Shown here in pieces: positions 1-7,071 of a stretch of 9,935 bases of DNA (the first letter of the stretch is position 1; every line of letters begins with the position of its first letter). Made by a program: the position numbers and the translations under genes. Below the pieces are notes generated by a model. It did not search any database. It worked only from the letters and a program-made list of their open reading frames with translations, and was not told the DNA's origin. The stretch is from NCBI GenBank assembly GCA_021152765.1, contig JAGKUT010000016.1, forward strand, positions 1-9,935. Reading direction: 5' to 3'. The stretch comes from Actinomycetes bacterium. GTDB lineage: Bacteria; Bacillota_I; Bacilli_A; RF39; UBA660.

Positions 1-632
1 CATTAATAGAATTATCAAAATTAAATATAAAAGGAATCTTCTTCTATGATATCGGAGTTTTAAACATAGTTAAAAGATTAAACTTAGATATTCCACTAGT
101 ATGGGCTCAAGAACACATGACAACAAACTATGAAACAATAAACTTTTGGTATAATGAAGGAGTAGAATACACACAAGTTTCAGAAGAAATAAAAGAAGAA
201 GAAATCATCAATATTAAGCATAATACTAAATCAAAACTAATAGTACCAATACTTGGATACTTTCCAATGTTTGTATCACGTCGTCACTTAAAAGAAAATT
301 ATTTGAGAGAGTTTAGTCTAAAAGATGATTCAAAAATAAATTACATCGAAAAAGAAGGAAAAATATATCCAATAGTAGATGAAAATGTAACAACAGTTTA
401 TACTAGTTCATATTTAAATGGAATAAAAGAATACTTAAATTTCAAAAAAGAAAATATTGAATATGTATTAATAAATGGATTCTTACTAAAAGAAGAAGAT
501 AAAATAATAAACATGTTCAAAACTGTTACGAATGAAAATGTAGAAGAATATAATAATGAAATATCAAATATACTAGATAATAACATTGATACATTCTTCC
601 TACATAAAGACTCAATATATAAGGTGAAGTAA
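1..632 (+). CDS. yrrN: U32-family peptidase-like protein, YrrN/TrhP1 type (5' end cut off by window)
   Basis: The reading frame is open from base 3 to the TAA at 630-632, giving 209 visible residues. The ATG at 117 is internal, because the frame and the family similarity continue upstream of it. Recognisable U32 features are a stretch that starts at a GIFFYDIG segment and leads into QEHMTTNYETINFW, followed by LGYFPMFVSRRHL, which fits the conserved 'G..piF.SkR.L..nY' segment of YrrN-like proteins. The family member in Bacillus subtilis is about 309 aa, so roughly 100 residues lie outside the window. There YrrN acts with YrrO to form 5-hydroxyuridine at the wobble position of certain tRNAs (established for B. 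subtilis and for E. coli TrhP); the same role here is inference. The gene sits one base ahead of the second U32 gene, so the two are almost certainly co-transcribed and translationally coupled. Confidence 0.82.
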   Translation, partial: LIELSKLNIKGIFFYDIGVLNIVKRLNLDIPLVWAQEHMTTNYETINFWYNEGVEYTQVSEEIKEEEIINIKHNTKSKLIVPILGYFPMFVSRRHLKENYLREFSLKDDSKINYIEKEGKIYPIVDENVTTVYTSSYLNGIKEYLNFKKENIEYVLINGFLLKEEDKIINMFKTVTNENVEEYNNEISNILDNNIDTFFLHKDSIYKVK

Positions 633-633
633 T

Positions 634-1824
634 ATGGAAAAAATAGAGTTATTAGCGCCAGCAGGAGACTTAGAAAGACTAAAAGTTGCCTTACACTATG
701 GCGCAGACGCAGTATACATTGGAGGAAATATCTTCTCCTTAAGAGCTAATGCACAAAATTTTTCACTTGAAGACATAAAAGAAGGAGTAGAATTTGCTCA
801 TAAACTAAATAAAAAAGTATATGTAACAGTAAACATAGTAGTACACAATAAAGAATTAAAACATATTGAGTCCTATTTAAAAGAACTAGATAAACTAAAC
901 ATAGACGCAATAATCGCAAGTGATCCAGCTATTATAAACATAGCTTTAACAAAAACAAATTTACATGTACACTTATCAACACAAGCATGTACAACAAATA
1001 AAGAAGCAGCAGCCTTCTGGAAAAATAAGGGTGTAGAAAGAATAGTACTAGCTAGAGAAGAATCAAAAGAAGATATATTAGATATTAAAAACAATGTAGA
1101 TATAGAACTAGAATGCTTTATACATGGAGCGATGTGTTCATCATATAGTGGTAGATGTGTACTATCTAATTACCTAACTAATAGAGACGCAAATCGTGGT
1201 GGATGTAGTCAAATATGTAGATGGGACTTTGATTTATTAGATGAAAATAAAAATCCTATAAAAGGAGAAAAACCATTTACATTCTGTACAAAAGATTTAT
1301 CAATGTTAAAGTATCTTCCAGAAATGATAGAAATGAATATTTCATCATTAAAAATAGAAGGAAGAATGAGATCATTATATTATGTCGCAACAGTAGTTGG
1401 AATATATAGAAAAGCAATAGACGATTATTATAATAATAAAGAAAAATATGAATATAATAAAGAGTACGAAAAAATATTAAGAAAATGTGCGAATAGAGAT
1501 AATGTACCACAATTCTTTAATAATAAGTACGACGAAACATGTAGTTACTATAATGGAAGACAAGAAATATCAAATCAAGATTTCTTAGGAATAGTATTAG
1601 ATTATGATGGAAAAAATATGACTATAGAACAAAGAAATTACTTTAAAATTGGAGATACAGTAGAAATATTTGGACCAAATAAAGAAATAACACTAACTAT
1701 AAAAGAAATGTATGATGAAGATATGAATCCACTAGAAGTAGCTAGACATCCAAGACAAATTATTAAAATTCCATTAGAAAAAAAAGTTGCTAAATGGGAT
1801 CTAATACGTATAAAAAATAGTTGA
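634..1824 (+). CDS. yrrO: U32-family protein, YrrO/TrhP2 type, probable tRNA 5-hydroxyuridine synthesis protein
   Basis: This is a complete 396-aa U32 protein. The N-terminus ELLAPAGDLERLKVAL and GADAVYIGG are typical of the family TIM-barrel start. The U32 signature is seen at residues 158-178 (E-C-F-I-H-G-A-M-C ... SGRC-L-S), followed by GGCSQICRW at 189-197. Cys168, Cys175, Cys191 and a further Cys (195 or 218) are candidates for the iron-sulfur ligands known in this family. A small beta-rich C-terminal U32_C-like domain covers about 310-396. Homologues once called collagenases are now linked to prephenate-dependent 5-hydroxyuridine formation at tRNA U34 (E. coli TrhP, B. subtilis YrrN/YrrO); this protein most likely does the same in the cytoplasm. 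Start ATG 634 follows the yrrN stop by one base, with an AAGGTG ribosome binding site inside yrrN. The TGA stop overlaps the -35 box of greA, and no terminator is visible between the two. Confidence 0.92.
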   Translation: MEKIELLAPAGDLERLKVALHYGADAVYIGGNIFSLRANAQNFSLEDIKEGVEFAHKLNKKVYVTVNIVVHNKELKHIESYLKELDKLNIDAIIASDPAIINIALTKTNLHVHLSTQACTTNKEAAAFWKNKGVERIVLAREESKEDILDIKNNVDIELECFIHGAMCSSYSGRCVLSNYLTNRDANRGGCSQICRWDFDLLDENKNPIKGEKPFTFCTKDLSMLKYLPEMIEMNISSLKIEGRMRSLYYVATVVGIYRKAIDDYYNNKEKYEYNKEYEKILRKCANRDNVPQFFNNKYDETCSYYNGRQEISNQDFLGIVLDYDGKNMTIEQRNYFKIGDTVEIFGPNKEITLTIKEMYDEDMNPLEVARHPRQIIKIPLEKKVAKWDLIRIKNS

Positions 1825-1849
1825 CAAAACAAACAAAGTGTAGTATCAT
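1821..1849 (+). promoter_or_regulatory. SigA-type promoter of greA
   Basis: TTGACA (1821-1826) and TATCAT (1844-1849) are separated by 17 bases. The -35 box shares bases with the TGA stop of the upstream U32 gene. Transcription would start near 1856, just ahead of the greA ribosome binding site TGAGGTG at 1869-1875. Confidence 0.8.
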
Positions 1850-1881
1850 TTTGTAGGTCAAAAAATTATGAGGTGAATAAT

Positions 1882-2346
1882 ATGACAAAAGAAACTTATT
1901 TAACTGAAGAGGGTTTAAAGTCAATTGAAGAAGAATTAGAATACTTAAAAACAGTAAAAAGACCAGAAGTAATCAATGCTTTAAAAGAAGCACGTGCATT
2001 AGGAGATTTATCAGAAAATGCAGAATACGATGCGGCTCGTGGAGAACAAGCAACAGTAGAAGCAAAAATCGTAGAATTAGAGCAAATGATTGAACATGCA
2101 GTTATAATTAAAGAAGTAAAAACAGACAAAGTTTCAATTGGAAACAATGTTAAAATAGAATATATAGAAGACAAAGAAACAGATGAATATTCAATTGTCG
2201 GAAGTAAAGAAGCTGATCCATTTAACAATAGAATCTCAAATGAATCACCAATTGCTCAAGCAATAATTGGTAAAAAAGTTGGAGATGTTGTTAAAGTAGC
2301 TAGCCCAAACGGTGAATATGAAGTAAAAATACTAGAAATTTCCTAG
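1882..2346 (+). CDS. greA: Transcription elongation factor GreA
   Basis: GreA inserts its coiled coil into the RNA polymerase secondary channel and stimulates cleavage of backtracked transcripts. The product has 154 aa, close to the usual 157-160. The N-terminal coiled coil covers about 1-75, with the highly conserved tip GDLSENAEYD at 41-50; its acidic residues Asp42 and Glu45 correspond to the catalytic tip acids of E. coli GreA (Asp41, Glu44). The C-terminal FKBP-like domain includes NESPIAQAIIGKKVGD near 120-135. I chose ATG 1882 because a good ribosome binding site (TGAGGTG, 1869-1875) lies seven bases before it. The in-frame GTG at 1873 overlaps that site and is unlikely to be the start. 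In B. subtilis the order is yrrN-yrrO-udk-greA; here udk is absent from the gap and greA has its own promoter and terminator. Confidence 0.96.
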   Translation: MTKETYLTEEGLKSIEEELEYLKTVKRPEVINALKEARALGDLSENAEYDAARGEQATVEAKIVELEQMIEHAVIIKEVKTDKVSIGNNVKIEYIEDKETDEYSIVGSKEADPFNNRISNESPIAQAIIGKKVGDVVKVASPNGEYEVKILEIS

Positions 2347-2358
2347 TATTTTCTTTTT
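2326..2358 (+). terminator. Intrinsic terminator of greA, starting inside the coding region
   Basis: A 10-bp stem pairs AAAATACTAG (2326-2335) with CTAGTATTTT (2343-2352) around a 7-base loop and is followed by CTTTTT. The greA stop codon TAG (2344-2346) lies in the descending arm. The final T's are shared with the -35 box of the next promoter. Confidence 0.82.
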
Positions 2359-2385
2359 GACACGAATATAAAAATGTGGTAATAT
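2357..2385 (+). promoter_or_regulatory. SigA-type promoter of the fic gene
   Basis: TTGACA (2357-2362) is followed after 17 bases by TAATAT (2380-2385), with an extended -10 TG at 2377-2378. The first two bases of the -35 box belong to the T-tract of the greA terminator. The ribosome binding site AGGAGGT (2397-2403) follows closely, so the 5' leader is very short. Confidence 0.78.
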
Positions 2386-2408
2386 AAACGAAAAAAAGGA
2401 GGTACTAT

Positions 2409-3494
2409 ATGTTATTTGCAGAATTAACAGATAAAAATAATTTTTTTAGAAAAAAATATGTAGAAAATCTTATAAATAGATTCATAAATGCAAGCTTAAC
2501 AATGGAAAATATAGATGATGACTTGGCCAATACTATACAAGCATTAAATATATTTTATCAAACAGAAGCCTTAGAACTAGCATTATCACAAGAAGAAGAT
2601 ACTTTAAGAAACCCAATAGATCAATGCACCGAGTTAAAAGAATTAATAAAAATAGTAAGTGGTGAAGAATTTGATGGATTTAGACCAACACGAGCAATAG
2701 TAGAAGGATCAAATATTCAAAGAACAAGTCCAAAAAAAATCCAACAAGATTTATATTATATGTATGATAACTATAATAACTTCACACCATATACAAACGA
2801 AGTAGATGAAATATATTTAAAAGAAGCACAATTACATATAAGACTACTACATATACACCCATTTCAAGATGGAAATGGAAGAGTATCAAGAATAATACTA
2901 ATAAGAAATTTATTGCATCAAAACAAAATTCCATGTGTAATAACAAAAGAAGTAAAAAAAGAATACTGCAATTACATAGAAAACAGCGACGAAATAGGTT
3001 TAGCAAAATTATTTGAAAGACTATCAGAAAAAGAATTTCAAACAATGATATGTCTTTACAATGAATTAGATAAAAAAGGCTTATTAAAAGAAAATAAGAT
3101 GACACCAGACCAACAAGAAAAATATAATAATATAATTGGAAAAAAAGAAACAAAACCAAAAGAAAAAGGTACACTAAGAAATATAGAAGATATTATAAGC
3201 ATATTTAAATACGGAAAAGTACTAAATAATAAAAAAATAATAACACAAAAAAATTGTAGACACAAAGTAATATATGACATAGAAAGTAACGACTACGCAG
3301 TATACTTTGAAGATACAAAAATGATGATAATAAGAATAGAAAATGATCCAAGATTATATATGGTTAAACAAACAGTAAATGGAATAGAATTCTATATCGA
3401 TCAAGATAAAAAATATCCAAATGAATTTGAATATGAAATAAATAATAATAAAACAAAAGAAACAGAAACAGGATATGTAAAAAAATATTTTTAG
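2409..3494 (+). CDS. fic: Fic-domain protein (probable AMPylase, class II self-inhibited type) with unknown C-terminal domain
   Basis: The 361-aa protein carries the Fic active-site motif HPFQDGNGR at residues 150-158, with His150 as the expected catalytic base and Asp154 as the expected metal ligand. FRPTRAIVEGSN near 91-102 fits the flap that positions the target. An N-terminal S-L-T-M-E-N (29-34) matches the inhibitory motif [S/T]xxxE[G/N]; its position before the Fic core marks class II, in which the helix glutamate blocks productive ATP binding in cis. Fic enzymes usually transfer AMP to Ser, Thr or Tyr of target proteins; the target here is unknown. Residues about 235-361 are charged, with predicted beta-rich parts (VIYDIESNDYAVYFED, GIEFYIDQD), and do not look like the winged helix often found after Fic; I do not recognise them. 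No antitoxin gene is adjacent. The start is supported by AGGAGGT five bases upstream. The stop lies inside the CIRCE of clpB. Confidence 0.88.
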   Translation: MLFAELTDKNNFFRKKYVENLINRFINASLTMENIDDDLANTIQALNIFYQTEALELALSQEEDTLRNPIDQCTELKELIKIVSGEEFDGFRPTRAIVEGSNIQRTSPKKIQQDLYYMYDNYNNFTPYTNEVDEIYLKEAQLHIRLLHIHPFQDGNGRVSRIILIRNLLHQNKIPCVITKEVKKEYCNYIENSDEIGLAKLFERLSEKEFQTMICLYNELDKKGLLKENKMTPDQQEKYNNIIGKKETKPKEKGTLRNIEDIISIFKYGKVLNNKKIITQKNCRHKVIYDIESNDYAVYFEDTKMMIIRIENDPRLYMVKQTVNGIEFYIDQDKKYPNEFEYEINNNKTKETETGYVKKYF

Positions 3495-3517
3495 CACTCG
3501 CACTTGACAAGTGCTAA
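3491..3517 (+). promoter_or_regulatory. CIRCE operator (HrcA binding site) of clpB
   Basis: The sequence TTAGCACTC-N9-AAGTGCTAA matches the CIRCE consensus TTAGCACTC-N9-GAGTGCTAA at 17 of 18 arm positions with the exact 9-base spacer. The fic stop codon TAG (3492-3494) lies in the left arm, and the -35 box of the clpB promoter (3504-3509) runs from the spacer into the right arm. Bound HrcA repressor would therefore directly block RNA polymerase, with release on heat or misfolding stress. hrcA itself is not in the window. Confidence 0.95.
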
Positions 3518-3531
3518 AATAAGAGTATAAT
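3504..3531 (+). promoter_or_regulatory. SigA-type promoter of clpB
   Basis: TTGACA (3504-3509) and a perfect TATAAT (3526-3531) are separated by 16 bases. The -35 box lies within CIRCE, so this strong promoter should be silent until HrcA is released. The transcription start is expected near 3537-3539. Confidence 0.88.
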
Positions 3532-3534
3532 ATT

Positions 3535-3580
3535 AAGTGAGTGGAAAAGACACCCACTTTTTTAGTATAAAAAAAGGAGG
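3535..3580 (+). other. clpB 5' leader with two mutually exclusive hairpins
   Basis: Two pairings compete. One pairs AGTGG (3540-3544) with CCACT (3554-3558) around a 9-base loop. The other pairs CTTTTTT (3557-3563) with AAAAAAG (3570-3576), which covers the A-tract and the first G of the ribosome binding site GGAGG (3576-3580). The second is A-U rich and recalls U-run thermosensors; the first, followed by a T-run, resembles a weak attenuator. Neither is strong and function is inference. Confidence 0.35.
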
Positions 3581-3587
3581 TAATAAT

Positions 3588-5687
3588 ATGAATCAAAATC
3601 CATATGAAGAAAACTTGCAAAATGTATTAGAAAAATACGGTAGAGATATTACAAAAAATGTTAAAGATGGAAAAGTTGATCCTGTAATAGGAAGAGACGA
3701 AGAAATAAGAAGTTTAACAAGAATACTATCGAGAAAAACAAAAAATAATCCAGTACTAATAGGAGAACCAGGTGTTGGTAAAACAGCAATAGTAGAAGGA
3801 CTAGCGCAAAGAATAATAAAAGGCGATGTGCCAGATACATTAAAAAATAAAACTATTTGGGAACTAGACATGGGTGCTTTAATAGCTGGTGCTAAATACA
3901 AAGGAGAATTTGAAGAAAGACTAAAAGCAGTATTAAAAGAAATAAAAGACTCTGATGGAGAAAAAATAATGTTCATTGATGAAATTCATATGATTGTTGG
4001 AGCTGGTGGCGAAGGCGCAATGGATACAGGTAACATGTTAAAACCAATGCTAGCCAGAGGCGAAATTCATGTTATAGGTGCTACTACTTTAAATGAATAT
4101 AGAAAATACATAGAAAAAGATGGAGCGCTAGAAAGAAGATTTCAAAAAGTCCAGGTAAAAGAACCAACAGTATTAGATACAATTACAATTCTAAGAGGAC
4201 TAAAACAAAGATATGAAGTATACCATGGAGTAAATATAAAAGACAATGCATTAGTTGCAGCGGCTACTTTATCAAATAGATATATAACAGATAGATTTTT
4301 ACCTGATAAGGCAATAGATCTAGTAGATGAAGCATGCGCAACAATAAAAGTACAAATGAATTCAGTTCCACTTGAACTAGATACATTAACCAGAAAAATA
4401 ATGAGACTTGAAATAGAAAAGAAAGCTATAGAAAAAGAAAAAGATGATATTTCAAGCAAGAGAACACTAGAACTAAAAGATCAAATCGCTATATTAAAAA
4501 AACAAGAAGAAGAATTAAGACAAAAATGGGAAAAAGAAAAGAACATAAATGACTTAATAAATAGAAAAAAAGAAGAATTAGAAACTGCTAAATTTAAATT
4601 AGAACAAGCAGAAAACAAATATGACTTAGAAGAAGCAGCTATCTTAAGACATGGAACAATTCCTAAATTAGAGAAAGAATTAGAAAATCTAAGAAAAGTT
4701 GATGAATCACAAATATTAAGTGATACAGTAGACGAAAATTCAATAGCTGAAATAATATCTAAATGGACAAAAATACCAGTAAAAAAACTTGTAGGTGGAG
4801 AAAAAGAAAAACTATTAAATCTAAAAAATAATATGATGAAAAGGGTTAAAGGTCAAGATAAAGCTTTAACATTAGTAAGTGAGGCAATAATAAGAGCAAG
4901 AGCTGGTATTAAAGATCCAAATAGACCAATTGGTTCATTTATATTCCTAGGACCAACAGGAGTAGGAAAAACAGAAGTTGCAAAAACATTAGCTGAAGAA
5001 CTATTCGATGATGAAAGACATATGGTAAGAATAGACATGAGTGAATATATGGAATCATTTAGTGTTTCTAGATTAGTAGGAGCCCCTCCAGGATATATAG
5101 GATATGATGAAGGAGGACAATTAACAGAAGCAGTTAGAAGAAATCCATATAGTATTGTACTATTTGATGAAATAGAAAAAGCACACAAAGACGTATTTAA
5201 CATACTTCTTCAAATACTAGATGATGGAAGAATTACTGATTCACAAGGAAGAACAGTTGATTTCAAAAACACAATTATAATAATGACATCTAACTTAGGT
5301 AGTGAATATATACTAGAAGATAATGACGAAGAAAAAGTAATGGAAGAATTAAAACAAACATTCAGGCCAGAATTTATAAATAGAATAGATGAAATAGTAA
5401 TATTTAATTCACTATCTAAAACAGTTGTATACGACATATTAAATAAGTTAATAAAAGAAATAGAAGAAAGATTAAAAGATAAAAAATTAAAACTTTTAAT
5501 AACAGATAAAGCAAAAGAATATATAATTAATAATGCTTACAACGAACAGTATGGGGCACGACCAATAAAAAGATTTGTAAGTAGAAACATAGAAAATCTT
5601 TTAGCTAGAAAAATAATAGAAGACGAAATCAAATATGGAAGTATAATAACAATAGATGTTGAAAACGATAATATAATATTGAAATAA
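3588..5687 (+). CDS. clpB: ClpB-type protein disaggregase lacking the N-terminal domain
   Basis: ClpB is a hexameric AAA+ machine that threads aggregated proteins through its pore with DnaK help. The 699-aa product has NBD1 with Walker A GEPGVGKT (59-66), pore loop KYKGEF (103-108), Walker B IMFIDE (127-132) and ERRF arginine-finger region (182-185). A long coiled-coil middle domain of about 120 residues (about 265-385) separates ClpB from ClpC. NBD2 has Walker A GPTGVGKT (455-462), pore loop GYIGYDEGG (502-510) and Walker B IVLFDE (523-528), and [11 protein letters not shown] follows at 593-603. There is no ClpP-binding loop that I can see. Full-length ClpB is about 860 aa; the roughly 150-residue Clp_N domain is absent, as in Mycoplasma ClpB and the short ClpB isoforms. 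I chose ATG 3588, behind AAAAAAAGGAGG, over the in-frame GTG at 3537, which falls at the expected transcription start. Control is by CIRCE. Confidence 0.96.
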   Translation: MNQNPYEENLQNVLEKYGRDITKNVKDGKVDPVIGRDEEIRSLTRILSRKTKNNPVLIGEPGVGKTAIVEGLAQRIIKGDVPDTLKNKTIWELDMGALIAGAKYKGEFEERLKAVLKEIKDSDGEKIMFIDEIHMIVGAGGEGAMDTGNMLKPMLARGEIHVIGATTLNEYRKYIEKDGALERRFQKVQVKEPTVLDTITILRGLKQRYEVYHGVNIKDNALVAAATLSNRYITDRFLPDKAIDLVDEACATIKVQMNSVPLELDTLTRKIMRLEIEKKAIEKEKDDISSKRTLELKDQIAILKKQEEELRQKWEKEKNINDLINRKKEELETAKFKLEQAENKYDLEEAAILRHGTIPKLEKELENLRKVDESQILSDTVDENSIAEIISKWTKIPVKKLVGGEKEKLLNLKNNMMKRVKGQDKALTLVSEAIIRARAGIKDPNRPIGSFIFLGPTGVGKTEVAKTLAEELFDDERHMVRIDMSEYMESFSVSRLVGAPPGYIGYDEGGQLTEAVRRNPYSIVLFDEIEKAHKDVFNILLQILDDGRITDSQGRTVDFKNTIIIMTSNLGSEYILEDNDEEKVMEELKQTFRPEFINRIDEIVIFNSLSKTVVYDILNKLIKEIEERLKDKKLKLLITDKAKEYIINNAYNEQYGARPIKRFVSRNIENLLARKIIEDEIKYGSIITIDVENDNIILK

Positions 5688-5711
5688 GATACTCAAAAGG
5701 GTATCTTTTTT
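5686..5711 (+). terminator. Intrinsic terminator of clpB
   Basis: A 9-bp stem pairs AAGATACTC (5686-5694) with GGGTATCTT (5699-5707), with one G-U pair and an AAAA loop. It is followed by further T's to 5711. The stem begins in the last two bases of the clpB stop codon. Confidence 0.9.
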
Positions 5712-5765
5712 GCGTAAAGTGATTGTAAATAAATAAAAATAAAAATCAAAAAAAATGAAATAAAC

Positions 5766-5795
5766 TTTACATAAAAAAATAATATTTGATATACT
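5766..5795 (+). promoter_or_regulatory. SigA-type promoter of the prepilin-like gene
   Basis: TTTACA (5766-5771) and TATACT (5790-5795) are 18 bases apart, with an extended -10 TG at 5787-5788. The 50 bases upstream are almost pure A/T with A-tracts and could act as an UP element. The ribosome binding site TAGGAGA is at 5815-5821. Confidence 0.68.
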
Positions 5796-5827
5796 AGAAA
5801 AGTGCGATAAAGATAGGAGAAAATAAT

Positions 5828-7042
5828 ATGAAAAAGAAAAATGGATTTACATTAATTGAATTATTAGCAATTATAGTAATACTAGCAATTATAGCGGTAA
5901 TAACAGTACCAATAATATTAAATATAATAGAAAAAGCAAAACAAGGAGCGGCTACAAATTCAGCACTTGGATATAAAGACGCTATACAAAAATTTTACAC
6001 ATCTGAACTTTTTAGCAATAGCAACATAAATTTAGATGGAACATATACTGTAGAAGACGGAAATCTAAGTGGTGTATTTAATGGAACATCAACAGAAACA
6101 AAAGAAATTCCACTATCAGGAACAGCACCAGCATCAGGAAGTCTCGTGTTTGAAAAAAGTATATTAAAAAGCGGATGTATAGTAGTTGGAGAATACGCAG
6201 TTACATTTGAAGATGGAAAAGCAAAAGAAACAGAAAAAGGAACATGCGAAAATGGTGCTTTATTAGCAGCAGGAAACACTAAATCAGAAAATTCAAATAA
6301 AAAAGGTGGAAGTAATACTGAATCAGAAGAAAAACCAGAAGAAACAAAACCTGCAACAATAATATTAACAAAAGATAATGATAAAGACGAAAAACCTTCA
6401 ACAGGCGATTATGTTAAAATAGGTAATGATGGATTTTATGTATTAAATCCACCAGCAAACGGTAAAGTACTACTTATTGCAGAATATAATCTAGACGAAA
6501 ATAGTAGACAATCAGCAACAAACCCTTTAAATATTTATTTTTCAAAATCATTTGATAACTCACGTTGTACTGGTGGATGTAGTTATTGGTGGGATTATTA
6601 TGCTCAAGCATTAAAGAGTGAATATGCACCAGGACTAGATACAATATTTGCAGAAAACTATGGATATGATGCTGAATTGACAAGAAATATTGCATATATA
6701 TATAGAGATAAAAATGGAAATGAAACACCAAACAATCTTAAACAATACATAAATAATTACAAAGATTATTTAAGCAATACAGCAGAAATCGAAGATGCAA
6801 GATTAATATCATACGAGGAAGTTGTCATGGCAGGATGTGGACGTGATAAAAACGCAAATCCAGGAGTATGTCCTGATTGGATGGGAAATCAAGATTATTG
6901 GACAGGTTCACAAATAGATGGTTGGGACTATATATTATATATGTATAGCGGAAATAAGAGACTTTCACGTGGACAAATAACAAGTTTTAAATTTGGTATA
7001 AGACCAATTGTAGTAGTACAATCATCATTAATTGGAAGATAA
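5828..7042 (+). CDS. Type IV prepilin-like protein with large C-terminal, probably surface-exposed domain
   Basis: The 404-aa protein starts with a class III (prepilin) signal: MKKKNG followed by F-T-L-I-E and a hydrophobic helix to about residue 33. A prepilin peptidase would cut after Gly6, leaving Phe1 and the conserved Glu5. Residues about 40-145 form a short pilin-like part with Cys117 and Cys140, a likely disulfide. A low-complexity S/N/K/E/T/P linker (about 146-190) leads to a second domain (about 190-404) with two Cys pairs (247/251 and 337/348). Its end, DARLISYEEVVMAG ... DYWTGSQ ... FGIRPIVVV, resembles the 'RLPT.eE ... YWTSS ... GVRP' pattern of FISUMP/DUF6273-like lectin-fold modules; this link is by pattern and unproven. 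Most pilins are 120-200 aa, so the fusion is unusual. It probably sits on the cell surface as a minor or tip pilin or an adhesin. No pilus ATPase, platform or prepilin peptidase gene is nearby. It has its own promoter and terminator. Confidence 0.82.
   Translation: MKKKNGFTLIELLAIIVILAIIAVITVPIILNIIEKAKQGAATNSALGYKDAIQKFYTSELFSNSNINLDGTYTVEDGNLSGVFNGTSTETKEIPLSGTAPASGSLVFEKSILKSGCIVVGEYAVTFEDGKAKETEKGTCENGALLAAGNTKSENSNKKGGSNTESEEKPEETKPATIILTKDNDKDEKPSTGDYVKIGNDGFYVLNPPANGKVLLIAEYNLDENSRQSATNPLNIYFSKSFDNSRCTGGCSYWWDYYAQALKSEYAPGLDTIFAENYGYDAELTRNIAYIYRDKNGNETPNNLKQYINNYKDYLSNTAEIEDARLISYEEVVMAGCGRDKNANPGVCPDWMGNQDYWTGSQIDGWDYILYMYSGNKRLSRGQITSFKFGIRPIVVVQSSLIGR
5865..5894 (+). repeat. Exact 12-base direct repeat in the prepilin membrane helix
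   Basis: TAGCAATTATAG occurs at 5865-5876 and again at 5883-5894, 18 bases apart start to start. It encodes the repeated LAII of the hydrophobic helix. Slippage would add or remove six codons in frame. It may simply reflect repetitive protein composition. Confidence 0.6.
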
Positions 7043-7045
7043 AAC

Positions 7046-7068
7046 AAGGATACCTAAGGTATCCTTTT
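7046..7068 (+). terminator. Intrinsic terminator of the prepilin-like gene
   Basis: A perfect 9-bp stem pairs AAGGATACC (7046-7054) with GGTATCCTT (7058-7066) around a TAA loop. It is followed by only a short T-run (TTTT counting the stem end). It lies four bases after the stop codon. Confidence 0.85.
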
Positions 7069-7071
7069 AAT

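Noticed and set aside
117..632. ATG 117 as start of the first gene
   Set aside because: The frame is open from base 3 and the upstream residues (GIFFYDIG, VWAQEH) fit the U32 family, so the gene starts outside the window.
1873..1884. GTG 1873 as start of greA
   Set aside because: The GTG lies within the ribosome binding site TGAGGTG that serves ATG 1882, and GreA homologues begin near the latter.
2782..3174. 130-codon hydrophobic ORF on the - strand inside fic
   Set aside because: It is opposite A-rich codons, which gives an artificial run of Phe, Leu and Ile; no start signals are present.
3537..3587. GTG 3537 as start of clpB
   Set aside because: It coincides with the expected transcription start, has no ribosome binding site, and would encode a leader with no family similarity. 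ATG 3588 has AAAAAAAGGAGG before it.
4853..5203. 116-codon ORF on the - strand inside clpB
   Set aside because: It lies opposite conserved NBD2 codons and has no promoter or ribosome binding site; the Ser- and Leu-rich product is typical of a shadow frame.
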